Translations under genes and position numbers: made by a program
Source: Acidobacteriota bacterium
GTDB taxonomy: Bacteria; Acidobacteriota; Vicinamibacteria; Marinacidobacterales; SMYC01
NCBI GenBank assembly: GCA_004356105.1
Contig: SMYC01000326.1
Location: 1-51,611 of the forward strand
DNA length: 51,611 nucleotides
Direction of reading: 5' to 3'
Notes under the pieces: generated by a model
Told to the model about the DNA's origin: nothing
Database searches by the model: none
The model's input: the letters and a program-made list of their open reading frames with translations, nothing else
Part shown: in pieces, positions 26,933 to 38,429 of the stretch
How positions within the stretch are numbered: the first letter of the stretch is position 1
How the letters are laid out: each line of letters opens with the position of its first letter

Positions 26933-27369
26933 CCCGCGTCCACTCCCGTCAGCATCAGCTCGGCTTCGGCCGCAAGCTGTCCTTCGACTTCGACGCGAGC
27001 CACGAGCTTTCGGAAATTGCCGCGCACTTTCGCGACCGTCACATGGATCTCGAGCCGGTCCCCGGGAACCACCGGCCGTCGGAACTTGGCGCGATCGATA
27101 CTCACGAGATAGAACGCTTTTCCCGCGGCGCTTCCGCCTTCCGGCAGGACCATCAACCCCCCCGCCTGCGCCATGGCCTCGAGGATCAGTACCCCCGGCA
27201 TGACGGGCAAGTTCGGGAAGTGCCCCGCAAAGAACTCTTCGTTGATGGTAACGTTCTTCCGGGCGTGGATACGCTCGTCAGGGACGAGCTCCACGACCCT
27301 ATCCAGCATCAGGAGCGGATAGCGATGCGGTAGCCGCTCCATGATCCACTGGATGTCCATCTCGGGCAT
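26929..27369 (-). CDS. fabZ: 3-hydroxyacyl-ACP dehydratase
   Basis: About 146 residues: [17 protein letters not shown] opening, then [21 protein letters not shown] with the catalytic His and Glu. Classic fabZ-lpxA pairing balances hydroxyacyl-ACP between membrane lipids and lipid A. ATG 27369 gives a normal length; an in-frame TTG at 27399 is possible. Between them a 13-base GACAACGAATCCC motif is repeated in tandem. No clear ribosome site for either. Confidence 0.95.
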   Translation of the reverse strand: MPEMDIQWIMERLPHRYPLLMLDRVVELVPDERIHARKNVTINEEFFAGHFPNLPVMPGVLILEAMAQAGGLMVLPEGGSAAGKAFYLVSIDRAKFRRPVVPGDRLEIHVTVAKVRGNFRKLVARVEVEGQLAAEAELMLTGVDAG

Positions 27370-27402
27370 CAGGGATTCGTTGTCGGGATTCGTTGTCAAG
27401 TT

Positions 27403-28008
27403 TTACTGTTGATTTGCCGGCGGCGGAGTACCTTCCTCGCCAGGCGTGTCTGCCGTCTCGTCGAGTTTCTTGACGATCAACGGGCTGATGTCGAGCGTTG
27501 GATCCAAGACAAACGTGAGACCCGGCGTAGCGCGGAAGATGAGGCCGATTCCATGTTCTTGTGCAACTTGCTCGACGACCGGCGCCACTTTTTCCTGGAA
27601 CTTTGCTTCGCCATCCTGCCGCTTGGCTTCGAAATCTGCCTGAGCATCCTCGACCCATCGCTGGGCGTCGGTGCGCTTGCGATCGATGTCCCGCTGGAGC
27701 CGAATCTTGGCGTCTTGCGACAAAATCTCGGAGTTCAGCTTTGTTTGCAGGTCGACGATCTCCTGCTGCAGCCGCTGGGTCTCCGCCGCGATCTTCTCGT
27801 TCTCACCTCGGAGCGAGTCGAAAAGCGCCCTGCCCGCGACAGACTCCGCCGCGATACGGTCGATGTCGATGATGGCGATCTTGGTCGCGCCCGACGGGCC
27901 CTGAATCACCCCCCCAGAAGCCTCCTCCTGCGCAAAGGCGTTCGCATACGCCATCGCAAGGAAGACCACCACTAAGGTGGCAATGCTTGCTACTCTCCAT
28001 AAATTCAT
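27403..28008 (-). CDS. skp: OmpH/Skp-family periplasmic chaperone
   Basis: 201 residues: signal peptide (ATLVVVFLAMAYANAFAQ), IAIIDIDRIAAESVAG strand, then a long charged coiled-coil (about residues 70-150) and a Pro-rich end. Skp trimers hold unfolded outer-membrane proteins on their way to BamA, encoded just upstream. ATG with AAGGAG. lpxD is not between skp and fabZ. Confidence 0.9.
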   Translation of the reverse strand: MNLWRVASIATLVVVFLAMAYANAFAQEEASGGVIQGPSGATKIAIIDIDRIAAESVAGRALFDSLRGENEKIAAETQRLQQEIVDLQTKLNSEILSQDAKIRLQRDIDRKRTDAQRWVEDAQADFEAKRQDGEAKFQEKVAPVVEQVAQEHGIGLIFRATPGLTFVLDPTLDISPLIVKKLDETADTPGEEGTPPPANQQ

Positions 28009-28059
28009 GATTGCAACTACTCCTTTACTTCTTGTTGGGATTCAAGCTCCTCCGAAGTT

Positions 28060-30477
28060 CTAGAACGTCGTTCCGATACCGAACCGAAAAGCCGTGGCCG
28101 GCTGAAAAGCATCGCGATGTGGATTATAAGCCCAAATCAGACGGAACGGTACATTCAGGACCGGCACGAAGAAGCGCATTTCCGCCCCTGTCGACGTCCT
28201 CAAATCTTTGAACATGGAAAAATTCCACGACGTGTTCTCGGCATAGGCCTGGCCGGCATCGAAAAACAGAACCATTCGCAGCGGACCAGCGAGCGGGATG
28301 TAATATTCTATGTTCAACAAGATCAACTTGTTGCCGCCGATAAAGCGACCAAGAGGGTCGCGAGGGCCAATCGTGCGAATGTCGTAGCCGCGAATCTGAT
28401 TCTCACCCCCGAGGAAGAAGCGCTCGAAGAACGGAATACCGGTTTGCTGGACGTCGAGAATGAGGTCTCCGGCCGCCTCGTCGAGCTCCCCTTGGACCAC
28501 GCGACCTTCGGCTGTGCCTTTGAGCCAGGAAACCATCGCGCGAAAGCCGAAATTGGTGGTACGGGTAACCGGCAGGTACCAGATGCCTTCGAAAGTCGGC
28601 TTGTAATAGTTGACCGTACCCCCGAATACCCCGCCGGCAACGGCGAAGCTCGCCGTATAACGCTTGCCCCGGAACGGAAAGAGCGGGTTGTCGGTCGTGT
28701 TGTGGATGAAAGAGGGCGTCACCCTGCTCGAGATGAAGTCGCCTTGGATGCCAAGAAAACGTGGGTCGAGAAAGGCCGAGTTAAAGAACAAATCGTTGAT
28801 GGTGAGGACGAGGTCCGGATCGGGCTCCGAGGTTATGATCACCGAATAGTTGTAGTTCAAGAACAGGCGCGAGAAGCGCTTGATCGGGATACCAAAGACG
28901 AGCCCGGCGCCCGTGTCTTCACGTGTGAATTGCGGAAGACGCAGCGTCCGCTTGAAGACGTCGAAGCCGAGCGTTATCGGCTTGTCCAAGAAGTAGGGGT
29001 CGGTGATAGCGATCCGAAAATTCCGGGTGCGGCTTCCCGTTTGGAGCGAGAAGGAGGCGGTCTCTCCACGGCCAAGAAAGTTCGTCGTCGAAAAAGAGAG
29101 ATTGATGAACGCACCTTCGAGCCCCGATACACCGCCGCCGAAAGTAAACTGGTTGCGATTCTGCTCGGCGAGCCTGAGGGTGATGTCGAGCTTGTTCTCC
29201 TCGCCCTCCACCGGCACGATTTCGGGCTCTTCGATGGGCTGAAAATAACCGAGCTGGTTGATGCGCTGAATCGACAGCTTGAGCAGCTCCATATTCATCA
29301 CGTCCTGCTCGTTCAGCCACATCTCCCGTCGGATGACCTTGTCGCGCGTCGTCGTATTGCCTTTGAAGTCGATCTGATTGACGAAATATTGCTGGTCTTC
29401 GTTGAGGTTGATCGTCACGTCAACGAGGTCCGTGTCCGGAACGGGCTTCTTGATGGGGAAGCCGGTGAACTGGATGTAGCCGCGAGCGCCGTAGAGCTCA
29501 CGCAGCTTCTCTAGCCCTTTGGTAATTTTGGATTCGTCGTAAACCTCTCCGGGTATCAGCTTGAAGTAGCTCTTGATGAACTCCTCGGGCATGAGCTCGG
29601 AGCCCTCGATGGACACCTTCCCAACCCGATATTGCTTCCCTTCGACTACAGGAATGGTCAGGCTCAACCAGCGGCGCGGTTTCTTCCAAAAGAGAAATCG
29701 AGAGGTCCCGTCCTCGTACTCCATCTTGGGTGGCCCGAACGAGACGTCCACGAAGCCGCTATTGAGATAGACTTCCCGCACGCGCTCGATATCAGCGGCG
29801 TATGTTTCTTCCGTATAGGTGCTGCCACCCATTAGAGCACCCAGCGCGTGGCTCTCTTTGGTCTTCTTCATCCCCCAGCGAAGCCGCCAGTCGTCGAAAT
29901 ACTCGGCGCCATCGAAGTGGATTTGCTTGATCCGAATCTTTTGCTCGTCTTTGATGTCGAAAACGATTTTGACGCCGCCTTCCTCGAGCACGTCGATACG
30001 GCTCGACACCGAGCCATCGGTCCTACCTTTATCGACGAGCATCTCCCGGATGATGTTCTCCGCTTTGACGACTCTGGCCGGATCGTAGAAATCCTCGATC
30101 TCGATAGCGGCTTCTTCCTCCTGGAGCTTTTCTATAATGTCGTTCGCGCTGATCTCTTTTGAGCCGACGAAGTCGAGAGCTTGGACCCGAGGACGCTCGG
30201 CGACGATATAAGTGACGATTTTGCCGCGTTCGCCATCCGTCACTTCGAGAGTCAAATCGTCGAGAAAGCCCGTCCCCCACAAACGGCGGAAATCGTCGAG
30301 AGCGTGGTCACGGTCATACGGGTCGCCAACTTTCTGTGTCAAGTGAAACTGATAGGTCTCGGAGTCGACAATACTATTGCCCTTAATCTCGACCCGCTCG
30401 ATATTGTTCTCCTGAGCGAAGACAAGGGGCGGAAGCAGTATCGACAAGAGAACGCTGAGGAAACGCCAGTTGGGCAT
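28060..30477 (-). CDS. bamA: Outer-membrane protein assembly factor BamA
   Basis: 805 residues: signal peptide to VFAQ, POTRA domains up to about residue 430 (IERVEIKGNSIVDSET; VGKVSIEGSELMPEEF; QYFVNQIDFKGNTTTRD), then the 16-strand barrel. The FFLGGENQIRGYD loop holds the conserved RGY motif, and the chain ends in a beta-signal closing with Phe (FRFGIGTTF). It inserts beta-barrel proteins into the outer membrane. 24 bases after clpC. Confidence 0.96.
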   Translation of the reverse strand: MPNWRFLSVLLSILLPPLVFAQENNIERVEIKGNSIVDSETYQFHLTQKVGDPYDRDHALDDFRRLWGTGFLDDLTLEVTDGERGKIVTYIVAERPRVQALDFVGSKEISANDIIEKLQEEEAAIEIEDFYDPARVVKAENIIREMLVDKGRTDGSVSSRIDVLEEGGVKIVFDIKDEQKIRIKQIHFDGAEYFDDWRLRWGMKKTKESHALGALMGGSTYTEETYAADIERVREVYLNSGFVDVSFGPPKMEYEDGTSRFLFWKKPRRWLSLTIPVVEGKQYRVGKVSIEGSELMPEEFIKSYFKLIPGEVYDESKITKGLEKLRELYGARGYIQFTGFPIKKPVPDTDLVDVTINLNEDQQYFVNQIDFKGNTTTRDKVIRREMWLNEQDVMNMELLKLSIQRINQLGYFQPIEEPEIVPVEGEENKLDITLRLAEQNRNQFTFGGGVSGLEGAFINLSFSTTNFLGRGETASFSLQTGSRTRNFRIAITDPYFLDKPITLGFDVFKRTLRLPQFTREDTGAGLVFGIPIKRFSRLFLNYNYSVIITSEPDPDLVLTINDLFFNSAFLDPRFLGIQGDFISSRVTPSFIHNTTDNPLFPFRGKRYTASFAVAGGVFGGTVNYYKPTFEGIWYLPVTRTTNFGFRAMVSWLKGTAEGRVVQGELDEAAGDLILDVQQTGIPFFERFFLGGENQIRGYDIRTIGPRDPLGRFIGGNKLILLNIEYYIPLAGPLRMVLFFDAGQAYAENTSWNFSMFKDLRTSTGAEMRFFVPVLNVPFRLIWAYNPHRDAFQPATAFRFGIGTTF

Positions 30478-30501
30478 CGCTGATTCCCTTATTCCAAATT
30501 G

Positions 30502-32934
<2,433 letters not shown>

Positions 32935-32961
32935 TTCCTCCACCCAACGTGGTGTTTCGTC

Positions 32962-33005
32962 ATTATATCACACGCGTATAAATCGTTGCGACAGTTGAGG
33001 TTCAA
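32962..33005 (-). promoter_or_regulatory. Candidate promoter(s) for clpC
   Basis: Minus strand TTGAAC-17 bases-TTTATA (33000-33005 to 32977-32982), and a nearer TGA-extended TATAAT at 32962-32967. The first -35 sits in CTTGAA, which also fits a sigma-32 -35, but the matching -10 is poor. No CIRCE-type inverted repeat is present. Confidence 0.5.
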
Positions 33006-33077
33006 GCATTCAGATGCGCGCAGCACCTTTTGGAGCATAGCACTTTCAGAGCATCGCCACCAGTGTACGATAACTAT

Positions 33078-33746
33078 TCATATACGCAACCTACCTTCTT
33101 CCATATAGAACGTCCGGTCGCACACCAAAGCCACATCTCGAGAGTGTGTAACGATAACGGAGGTGAGGTCGCGCTCTTCATGGAGATGGCGAAATACGGA
33201 CACGAGCTCTTCGCTATTGGCCGTGTCGAGGTTGCCTGTGGGCTCGTCGGCAAGCACGAGGGTCGGCTCCGTAACGAGAGCCCGGGCCACCGCCACCCTT
33301 TGCTGCTCCCCGCCCGAAAGCTGAGACGGCAGGTGCGAGCCACGCTCCGAGAGGCCTAAATCCGCGAGGAGCTTCTCGGCGCGCCGCAAAGCCTCCGCCC
33401 GCTCCATCCGGCCGATCATGAGCGGCATAGCGACGTTTTCCGCGGCCGTGAATTCCGGCAACAAGTAATGGAACTGAAAGACAAAGCCGATGGTCTCGTT
33501 GCGCAGCCGCGTGCGTGCGTGCTCGCTGAGCTCGAAGAGCGCCTTGCCGCCAAGATGCACCGTTCCCGAGTCAGGAACGTCGAGGCTGCCGAGCACGTGC
33601 ATGAGCGTGCTCTTGCCGACTCCAGAGGCTCCGACAATCGCAACCATCTCCCCTTTCTCGATAGAGAGATCGCAACCGCGCAGTACTTCCACACGCCTGC
33701 CATTCGACGCGTAGGCCTTGGTGAGCTTATGTGCTTCTAAAAACAT
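33078..33746 (-). CDS. lolD: Lipoprotein-releasing ABC transporter ATPase LolD
   Basis: 222 residues with Walker A GASGVGKST (39-47), signature LSGGEQQRVAVARAL and Walker B LVLADEPTGNLD. It powers extraction of lipoproteins from the inner membrane with the LolC/E-type permease encoded 20 bases upstream. MacB-type ATPases are similar, but this context points to Lol. Confidence 0.9.
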   Translation of the reverse strand: MFLEAHKLTKAYASNGRRVEVLRGCDLSIEKGEMVAIVGASGVGKSTLMHVLGSLDVPDSGTVHLGGKALFELSEHARTRLRNETIGFVFQFHYLLPEFTAAENVAMPLMIGRMERAEALRRAEKLLADLGLSERGSHLPSQLSGGEQQRVAVARALVTEPTLVLADEPTGNLDTANSEELVSVFRHLHEERDLTSVIVTHSRDVALVCDRTFYMEEGRLRI

Positions 33747-33766
33747 GGTTTCGCTTCACGGAAAAA

Positions 33767-35050
33767 TCACTCGAACCTCAACGCCTCGGTAATAACCAAT
33801 TGGGCAGCCCTGCGCGCGGGATAGAGCGTCGCCGCAAAGCAAATCAGGGGGGCCGCGATCACGACCAGGAGGAAATCCCAAGGGAGCAGCTTGAACGGCA
33901 CCCAGGCCACCTGGTAGACGTCCTCTGGAATCGCGATCAAGCGATAGTGATCGAGTACCCAGGAGATCGAAACACCTAGAAACGCTCCCACGGCCGTGCC
34001 CGCCACGCCGATGATGGCTCCCTGCAACATGAAGATGCGCATGATGCTCTTGGCACTCGCCCCCATCGATCGCAGGATGGCGATGTCTCGTGTCTTGTTC
34101 ATGACGATCATGATCTGGCTCGCGACGATATTGAGCGCCGCCACGCCCACGATGAAGCTGATGAAGATCGTCGTCACCACCTTCTCGATCCAGAAGGCGG
34201 AAAAAAGACTTCGGTTCGTCTCTTTCCAGTTCATCGAGCCGTAGTCGCTGCCAATCGCTTTCATGACCTCGATCTCGATGCGCTCGACGTCGAAGATATC
34301 GAAAACTTTCGTCTCGACATACATCGCTTCGTCCCCGACACCGAGAAGCCGCTGCGCGTCGGGGAGATGTAGAAGCGCCCACGAATTGTCGAAGTTATAA
34401 AGCCCGAGCGCGAAGATACCCACGACGCGAAAGCTTCGCGTGCGCGGCAGCATGCCGAACGGCGTCAAATGTCCTTCGGGCGACGTGACTTTCACGACGT
34501 CCCCGATGAAGACACCGAGCGTCATCGCCAGCTCTTCCCCGACGATGACAGGCGGCAGCTCGCGTCTGAGCTCCTCACCGGAAACATTTCCGACATTTCC
34601 GACATTTCCGTCAGGCTTTTCGGGCTCCGAGAGGCGCATCAATTCGCCCACCATCATTTTCTGCGCGAACTCGGTGACGTTGGCTTCGAGCTCCGGCTCG
34701 ATACCCTTGAGCGTCACGAGCCCGGAGCCAGTGGCGCTCGAGACGAGGGCCTTGCCGTACAAGACGGGGGCGGCCCCCTCGATGCCGTCGATACCGCCGA
34801 GCTTTGCGATGACGTCTCGATAATCCCCGAAGGGTTCCCCGCCTCCTTTATAGATACTCAGATGGGAGGAGGCCCCTAGGATGCGTGAGCGCAGCTCGCC
34901 TTGCATCCCCGTCAAGATCGCGAGTGCCACGAGGAGGATCATGACGCCCACAACCACGCCGAGAGTGGAGATGGTGGAGATCACCGAAATGAAGAGCTGA
35001 CGGCGTGCCGCGAAGAGATAGCGCAGCGCGATCCGGAGCTCGAAAGGCAC
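33767..35050 (-). CDS. LolC/LolE-type lipoprotein-releasing permease
   Basis: 427 residues from GTG at 35050 (GAGGAG 11 bases upstream, within the lysS stop region): FELRIALRYLFAARRQLF, TM1, a periplasmic domain of about 220 residues and three C-terminal TM helices (FISFIVGVAALNIVASQIM...). Only one such gene is seen, so a homodimeric LolF-like arrangement with LolD is likely. Overlaps no neighbour; lysS ends nine bases away. Contains an in-frame GNV triplet repeat. Confidence 0.9.
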   Translation of the reverse strand: MPFELRIALRYLFAARRQLFISVISTISTLGVVVGVMILLVALAILTGMQGELRSRILGASSHLSIYKGGGEPFGDYRDVIAKLGGIDGIEGAAPVLYGKALVSSATGSGLVTLKGIEPELEANVTEFAQKMMVGELMRLSEPEKPDGNVGNVGNVSGEELRRELPPVIVGEELAMTLGVFIGDVVKVTSPEGHLTPFGMLPRTRSFRVVGIFALGLYNFDNSWALLHLPDAQRLLGVGDEAMYVETKVFDIFDVERIEIEVMKAIGSDYGSMNWKETNRSLFSAFWIEKVVTTIFISFIVGVAALNIVASQIMIVMNKTRDIAILRSMGASAKSIMRIFMLQGAIIGVAGTAVGAFLGVSISWVLDHYRLIAIPEDVYQVAWVPFKLLPWDFLLVVIAAPLICFAATLYPARRAAQLVITEALRFE

Positions 35051-35058
35051 GGGATTGT

Positions 35059-36594
35059 TTACTCCTCGCTCGCCTGCGCGTCCGCCGCGGCGTCGTGCCC
35101 GCCCTCGGGCCTCAGCTGCGGGAACAAGATGACGTCGCGGATCGATCGCGAGTTTGTGAACAGCATGACGAGCCGATCGATACCGAGTCCCTCGCCTCCG
35201 GTCGGCGGAAGGCCGTGCATCAAAGCCCGCACATAATCCTCGTCCATATCGTGGGCTTCCGCGTCCCCGCGGGCGCGCTCTTCGAGCTGCGCCTCGAACC
35301 GGGCTTTCTGATCGTCGGGATCGTTGAGCTCGCTGAAGCCGTTCGCGACCTCCATTCCCGCGATAAACAGCTCGAACCGCTCGACGAATAAAGGATCGTC
35401 GAGCTTCTTCTTGGAGAAAGGTGAAACGTCTACCGGATAGTCCGTCACAAAAGTCGGCTGTACCAGTGACGCCTCGACGAGATGATCGAAGAGCTGGCTC
35501 AAGAGCTTTCCCCAAGGGGCGCCCTCGTCGAGGCTGAGCTCGAGCTTGCGGCCGAGCTCGAGGAGCGCGTCGCGCTCACGCAACGCATCGGGTACGATTT
35601 CGAGGTCGCGCTGGCGGAGCGCTTCGACGACGCCGTCGAGCATAGTGAGACGCCGGTAGGGCGGCGTCAGATCGATCTCGACCTCTCCGTAGCGAAGCGG
35701 CTTTCCGTTATTGACTTTGTTCTGGAGCTCGTCCAGAAGCTCCTCCGTCAACATCATCATGCTCTCGACATCACTATAGGCTTCATAGAACTCGAGCATG
35801 GTGAACTCGGGATTGTGGCGTGTCGATATCCCCTCATTGCGGAAATTGCGATTTATCTCGTAGACCTTTTCGAGCCCGCCTACGGTCAGCCGCTTGAGAT
35901 AGAGCTCGGGTGCGATACGCAGATAGAGATCGATCCCGAGCGTGTTGTGAAACGTTTTGAAAGGACGCGCGGTAGCACCCCCGGCGATGGGCTGCAGCAT
36001 CGGGGTCTCGACTTCGATATATCCGTGCGCGTCGAAGAAATTTCGAATCCCGGATACAACGCGGCTGCGCGTGATGAAAACGGCGCGAGAATCCGCATTC
36101 GCAATGAGGTCCAAATAGCGTTGGCGGTAGCGCGTCTCCACGTCGGCGAGGCCATGCCATTTTTCGGGAAGCGGCTTCAGAGCTTTGGCGAGAAAGGTGA
36201 GTTTTTCGACTTTGACCGTGAGCTCGTCCGTTTTCGTGCGAAACAAAGGTCCCTCGACACCGATGAAATCTCCAATGTCGAGCTTCTTGTAGATGGCGAA
36301 ACCTAGATCCTCGACCGTGTCCTTGCGCACGTAGACTTGGAGCATGCCCGCGCCGTCGCTCAATCGCAAAAATCCTGCTTTCCCGAACTTGTTCACCGCC
36401 CTGATGCGCCCGGCCGTTCGAACCCGCACCGGATGACTCTCGAGCTCCTCGCTGGTCTTCGTATCGAATGTGGCGAACGCGTCCGAGACCGTGTGCGTTC
36501 GGTCGAAGCGTGTCGGATAGATGTTCACCCCGAGCTCTTTGAGCTCCTCTCTTTTTTTGCGCCTCTCACCTTCGATGCGTTCTTCGATACCCAC
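35059..36594 (-). CDS. lysS: Lysyl-tRNA synthetase, class II
   Basis: 511 residues: N-terminal OB fold (VRTAGRIRAVNKFGKAGFLR), motif 2 FRNEGISTRHNPEFTMLEF and motif 3 GLGIDRLVMLF. Charges tRNA-Lys. GTG at 36594 shares a base with the nusB stop and gives a normal family start; a longer frame upstream lies inside nusB. The Ala/Asp-rich C-terminal tail (GGHDAAADAQASEE) is additional. Confidence 0.96.
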   Translation of the reverse strand: MGIEERIEGERRKKREELKELGVNIYPTRFDRTHTVSDAFATFDTKTSEELESHPVRVRTAGRIRAVNKFGKAGFLRLSDGAGMLQVYVRKDTVEDLGFAIYKKLDIGDFIGVEGPLFRTKTDELTVKVEKLTFLAKALKPLPEKWHGLADVETRYRQRYLDLIANADSRAVFITRSRVVSGIRNFFDAHGYIEVETPMLQPIAGGATARPFKTFHNTLGIDLYLRIAPELYLKRLTVGGLEKVYEINRNFRNEGISTRHNPEFTMLEFYEAYSDVESMMMLTEELLDELQNKVNNGKPLRYGEVEIDLTPPYRRLTMLDGVVEALRQRDLEIVPDALRERDALLELGRKLELSLDEGAPWGKLLSQLFDHLVEASLVQPTFVTDYPVDVSPFSKKKLDDPLFVERFELFIAGMEVANGFSELNDPDDQKARFEAQLEERARGDAEAHDMDEDYVRALMHGLPPTGGEGLGIDRLVMLFTNSRSIRDVILFPQLRPEGGHDAAADAQASEE

Positions 36595-37013
36595 TATTTG
36601 CTCTCCGATGTCGCTTCGATAGTGGCACAAACGGCGTCAAGCACGCCGTTCACAAAACTGACCGCATCGGGCGCGGAGAAGCGTTTCGCGATCTCGAGCG
36701 CCTCGTTGATGATGACCCGCTTGGGTGTCTCGGTATCGAGAAACTCGTAGACCGCGACCCTCAAAATGTTGCGATCCACGGCCGCCATCCGCGAAAGCCT
36801 CCAGCTGTCGGACTGTGCGGAGATGAGCGCGTCGATCTCTTCTACGCGGCGGATCGTTCCTTCCGCGAGCAAGCGCCCGAAGTCTCGCGCCTCTTTGCTC
36901 GGATTTCGGATCACGCCAATCGACCAGACGACCTCGCCGAAGGGCGCACGGGTAACATCCCATTGGTAAAGCATTTGAAGTGCGAGCTCACGCCCTTTCC
37001 TGCGCACCCCCAT
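36594..37013 (-). CDS. nusB: Transcription antitermination factor NusB
   Basis: 139 residues; RRKGRELALQMLYQWD opening, DRNILRVAVYEFL and INEALEIAKRFSAPDAVSFVNGVLD ending are family hallmarks. Works with NusE on boxA in rRNA operons. Usual partner of ribH, 25 bases upstream. Confidence 0.95.
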   Translation of the reverse strand: MGVRRKGRELALQMLYQWDVTRAPFGEVVWSIGVIRNPSKEARDFGRLLAEGTIRRVEEIDALISAQSDSWRLSRMAAVDRNILRVAVYEFLDTETPKRVIINEALEIAKRFSAPDAVSFVNGVLDAVCATIEATSESK

Positions 37014-37038
37014 GCTCAGCCTCTGATTTCCAACGCAG

Positions 37039-37512
37039 TCATTCGTGTTCCAGTTTCTCGAACAAAACCGCCATCTCGACCGCCGCGAGCGCGGCGTCGT
37101 AACCCTTGTTGTTGCTTCCCGGGCGGGAGCGCTCGACCGCCTGCTCCATCGTGTCCGTCGTCAGGACGGCGTTCGTCATCGGAATGTTCGTCGCGAGCGA
37201 TGCTTGGCAAATCCCGGAAGTCGCGGTTTGGCTGAGATAGTCCCAATGCGGAGTGCCGCCTTTGACGATCGCGCCGACACAGATGACGGCCGCGAAACGG
37301 CCGGTCTCCGCGAGGCGTTTCGCCGCGAGCGGGATCTCGAACGCTCCTGGCACGCGCACCACTTCTACGTCGTCCTCACGGACGCGGGCGCGACGGAGCG
37401 CTTCGAGCGCACCTTCGAGGAGCTTGTCCGTCACCAAGCTGTTGAACCGCCCGAGGACGATCGCGAAGCGCAGCCCTTCGCCTACTGCCTTGCCTTCCCA
37501 GATTTTCGTCAC
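37039..37512 (-). CDS. ribH: 6,7-dimethyl-8-ribityllumazine synthase
   Basis: 157 residues: VLGRFNSLVTDKLLEGALEA, VPGAFEIPLAAKRL and CVGAIVKGGTPHWDYL with the catalytic His region. Penultimate step of riboflavin synthesis. GTG start overlaps the crotonase stop (GTGA). No other rib genes in the window. Confidence 0.96.
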   Translation of the reverse strand: MTKIWEGKAVGEGLRFAIVLGRFNSLVTDKLLEGALEALRRARVREDDVEVVRVPGAFEIPLAAKRLAETGRFAAVICVGAIVKGGTPHWDYLSQTATSGICQASLATNIPMTNAVLTTDTMEQAVERSRPGSNNKGYDAALAAVEMAVLFEKLEHE

Positions 37513-38303
37513 GTCGGCTCTCGGCTACCGGTGAATTTCGGGGGCCGTTTCTCGAGAAACGCCTTCATACCTTCGCGCCAGTCATCGCTTCCGGCAAGAA
37601 CACCGAAGAGCGTCGCTTCGAGCTCGAGCCCTGTCTCCAGATCGGCGTCGAGGCCTCGGTTCACCGCGAGGATGGCGCTCCGTAGAGCGCCCGGCGCGTT
37701 CTTGATGATTTGCCGCGCGAGCCCATCGGCGGCCGCTCTAAGCTCGTCCTTTGGGACCACTCGGTTCACGAGGCCGATGCGGTGGGCCTCCGCGGCGTCG
37801 ACAGCCTGACCGCTCAAGATCATCTCGAGCGCGCGTCCGCTTCCCACGAGGCGTGCGAGGCGCTGGGTTCCGCCATAACCCGGGATCGCGCCGAGACCGA
37901 CCTCGGGCAAGCCGAGCTTGGCGTTGTCCGATGCCAGGCGGATGTGGCACGCGAGCGCGAGCTCGAGCCCGCCTCCGAGCGCGAACCCGTTCACCGCGGC
38001 AAGGACCGGCTTTCCAAGCGTCGTAAGCTTACGAAAGATCGCCTGACCCCGTCGCGCTGCTCGGTGGCCACCCTCGGCGGATAGCCCGGCAAGCTCCTTG
38101 ATATCCGCACCCGCAACGAAAGCTTTCTCGCCCGCGCCGGTGACGATGAGAGCGCGTATGTCGGGGGCGGCAGCGACGCTATCGAGCGCGGTCTCGAGCT
38201 CACAAAGCGTCGCCTCATTGAGCGCGTTGAGCTTATCGGGCCGATTCACCGTGAGCGTCGCGACACCGGCGCGATCCGTCAACAAGAGATTATCGAAATT
38301 CAT
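37509..38303 (-). CDS. Enoyl-CoA hydratase/isomerase (crotonase) family
   Basis: 264 residues. Oxyanion-hole FVAGADIKE and NGFALGGGLELA, with both Glu residues of true hydratases (GGGLEL and LPEVGLGAIPGYGG). Probably short-chain enoyl-CoA hydration in beta-oxidation or amino-acid breakdown. ATG; coupled to ribH by overlap, an unusual partner. Confidence 0.9.
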   Translation of the reverse strand: MNFDNLLLTDRAGVATLTVNRPDKLNALNEATLCELETALDSVAAAPDIRALIVTGAGEKAFVAGADIKELAGLSAEGGHRAARRGQAIFRKLTTLGKPVLAAVNGFALGGGLELALACHIRLASDNAKLGLPEVGLGAIPGYGGTQRLARLVGSGRALEMILSGQAVDAAEAHRIGLVNRVVPKDELRAAADGLARQIIKNAPGALRSAILAVNRGLDADLETGLELEATLFGVLAGSDDWREGMKAFLEKRPPKFTGSREPT

Positions 38304-38349
38304 TGTGAGCTCTGAGCTCTCCTCTTAGCGCACCAAGAAGAAAAAACGT

Positions 38350-38404
38350 CACAGAGTCACAGAGAAAAGTGGGTTTCTTACTTCCGCTCCTCTGTGCCTC
38401 TGTG
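38350..38404. repeat. CACAGAG inverted repeat
   Basis: CACAGAGTCACAGAG (38350-38364) and its near-perfect inverse CTCTGTGCCTCTGTG (38390-38404), one mismatch. Each arm is a tandem of CACAGAG. Lies in the 126-base gap between the VanZ stop and the crotonase start. Could form a strong hairpin and end the VanZ transcript; similar motifs occur as dispersed repeats in many environmental genomes (from memory). Confidence 0.65.
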
Positions 38405-38429
38405 CCACCCCCACGGATTGCACGTAATT

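Noticed and set aside
28117..29514. 465-codon plus-strand frame opposite bamA
   Set aside because: Antisense shadow; the minus strand encodes full POTRA and barrel motifs.
33000..33005. Sigma-32 heat-shock promoter for clpC (CTTGAA)
   Set aside because: No convincing CCCCAT-type -10 at the right distance; a sigma-70-like pair explains the site better.
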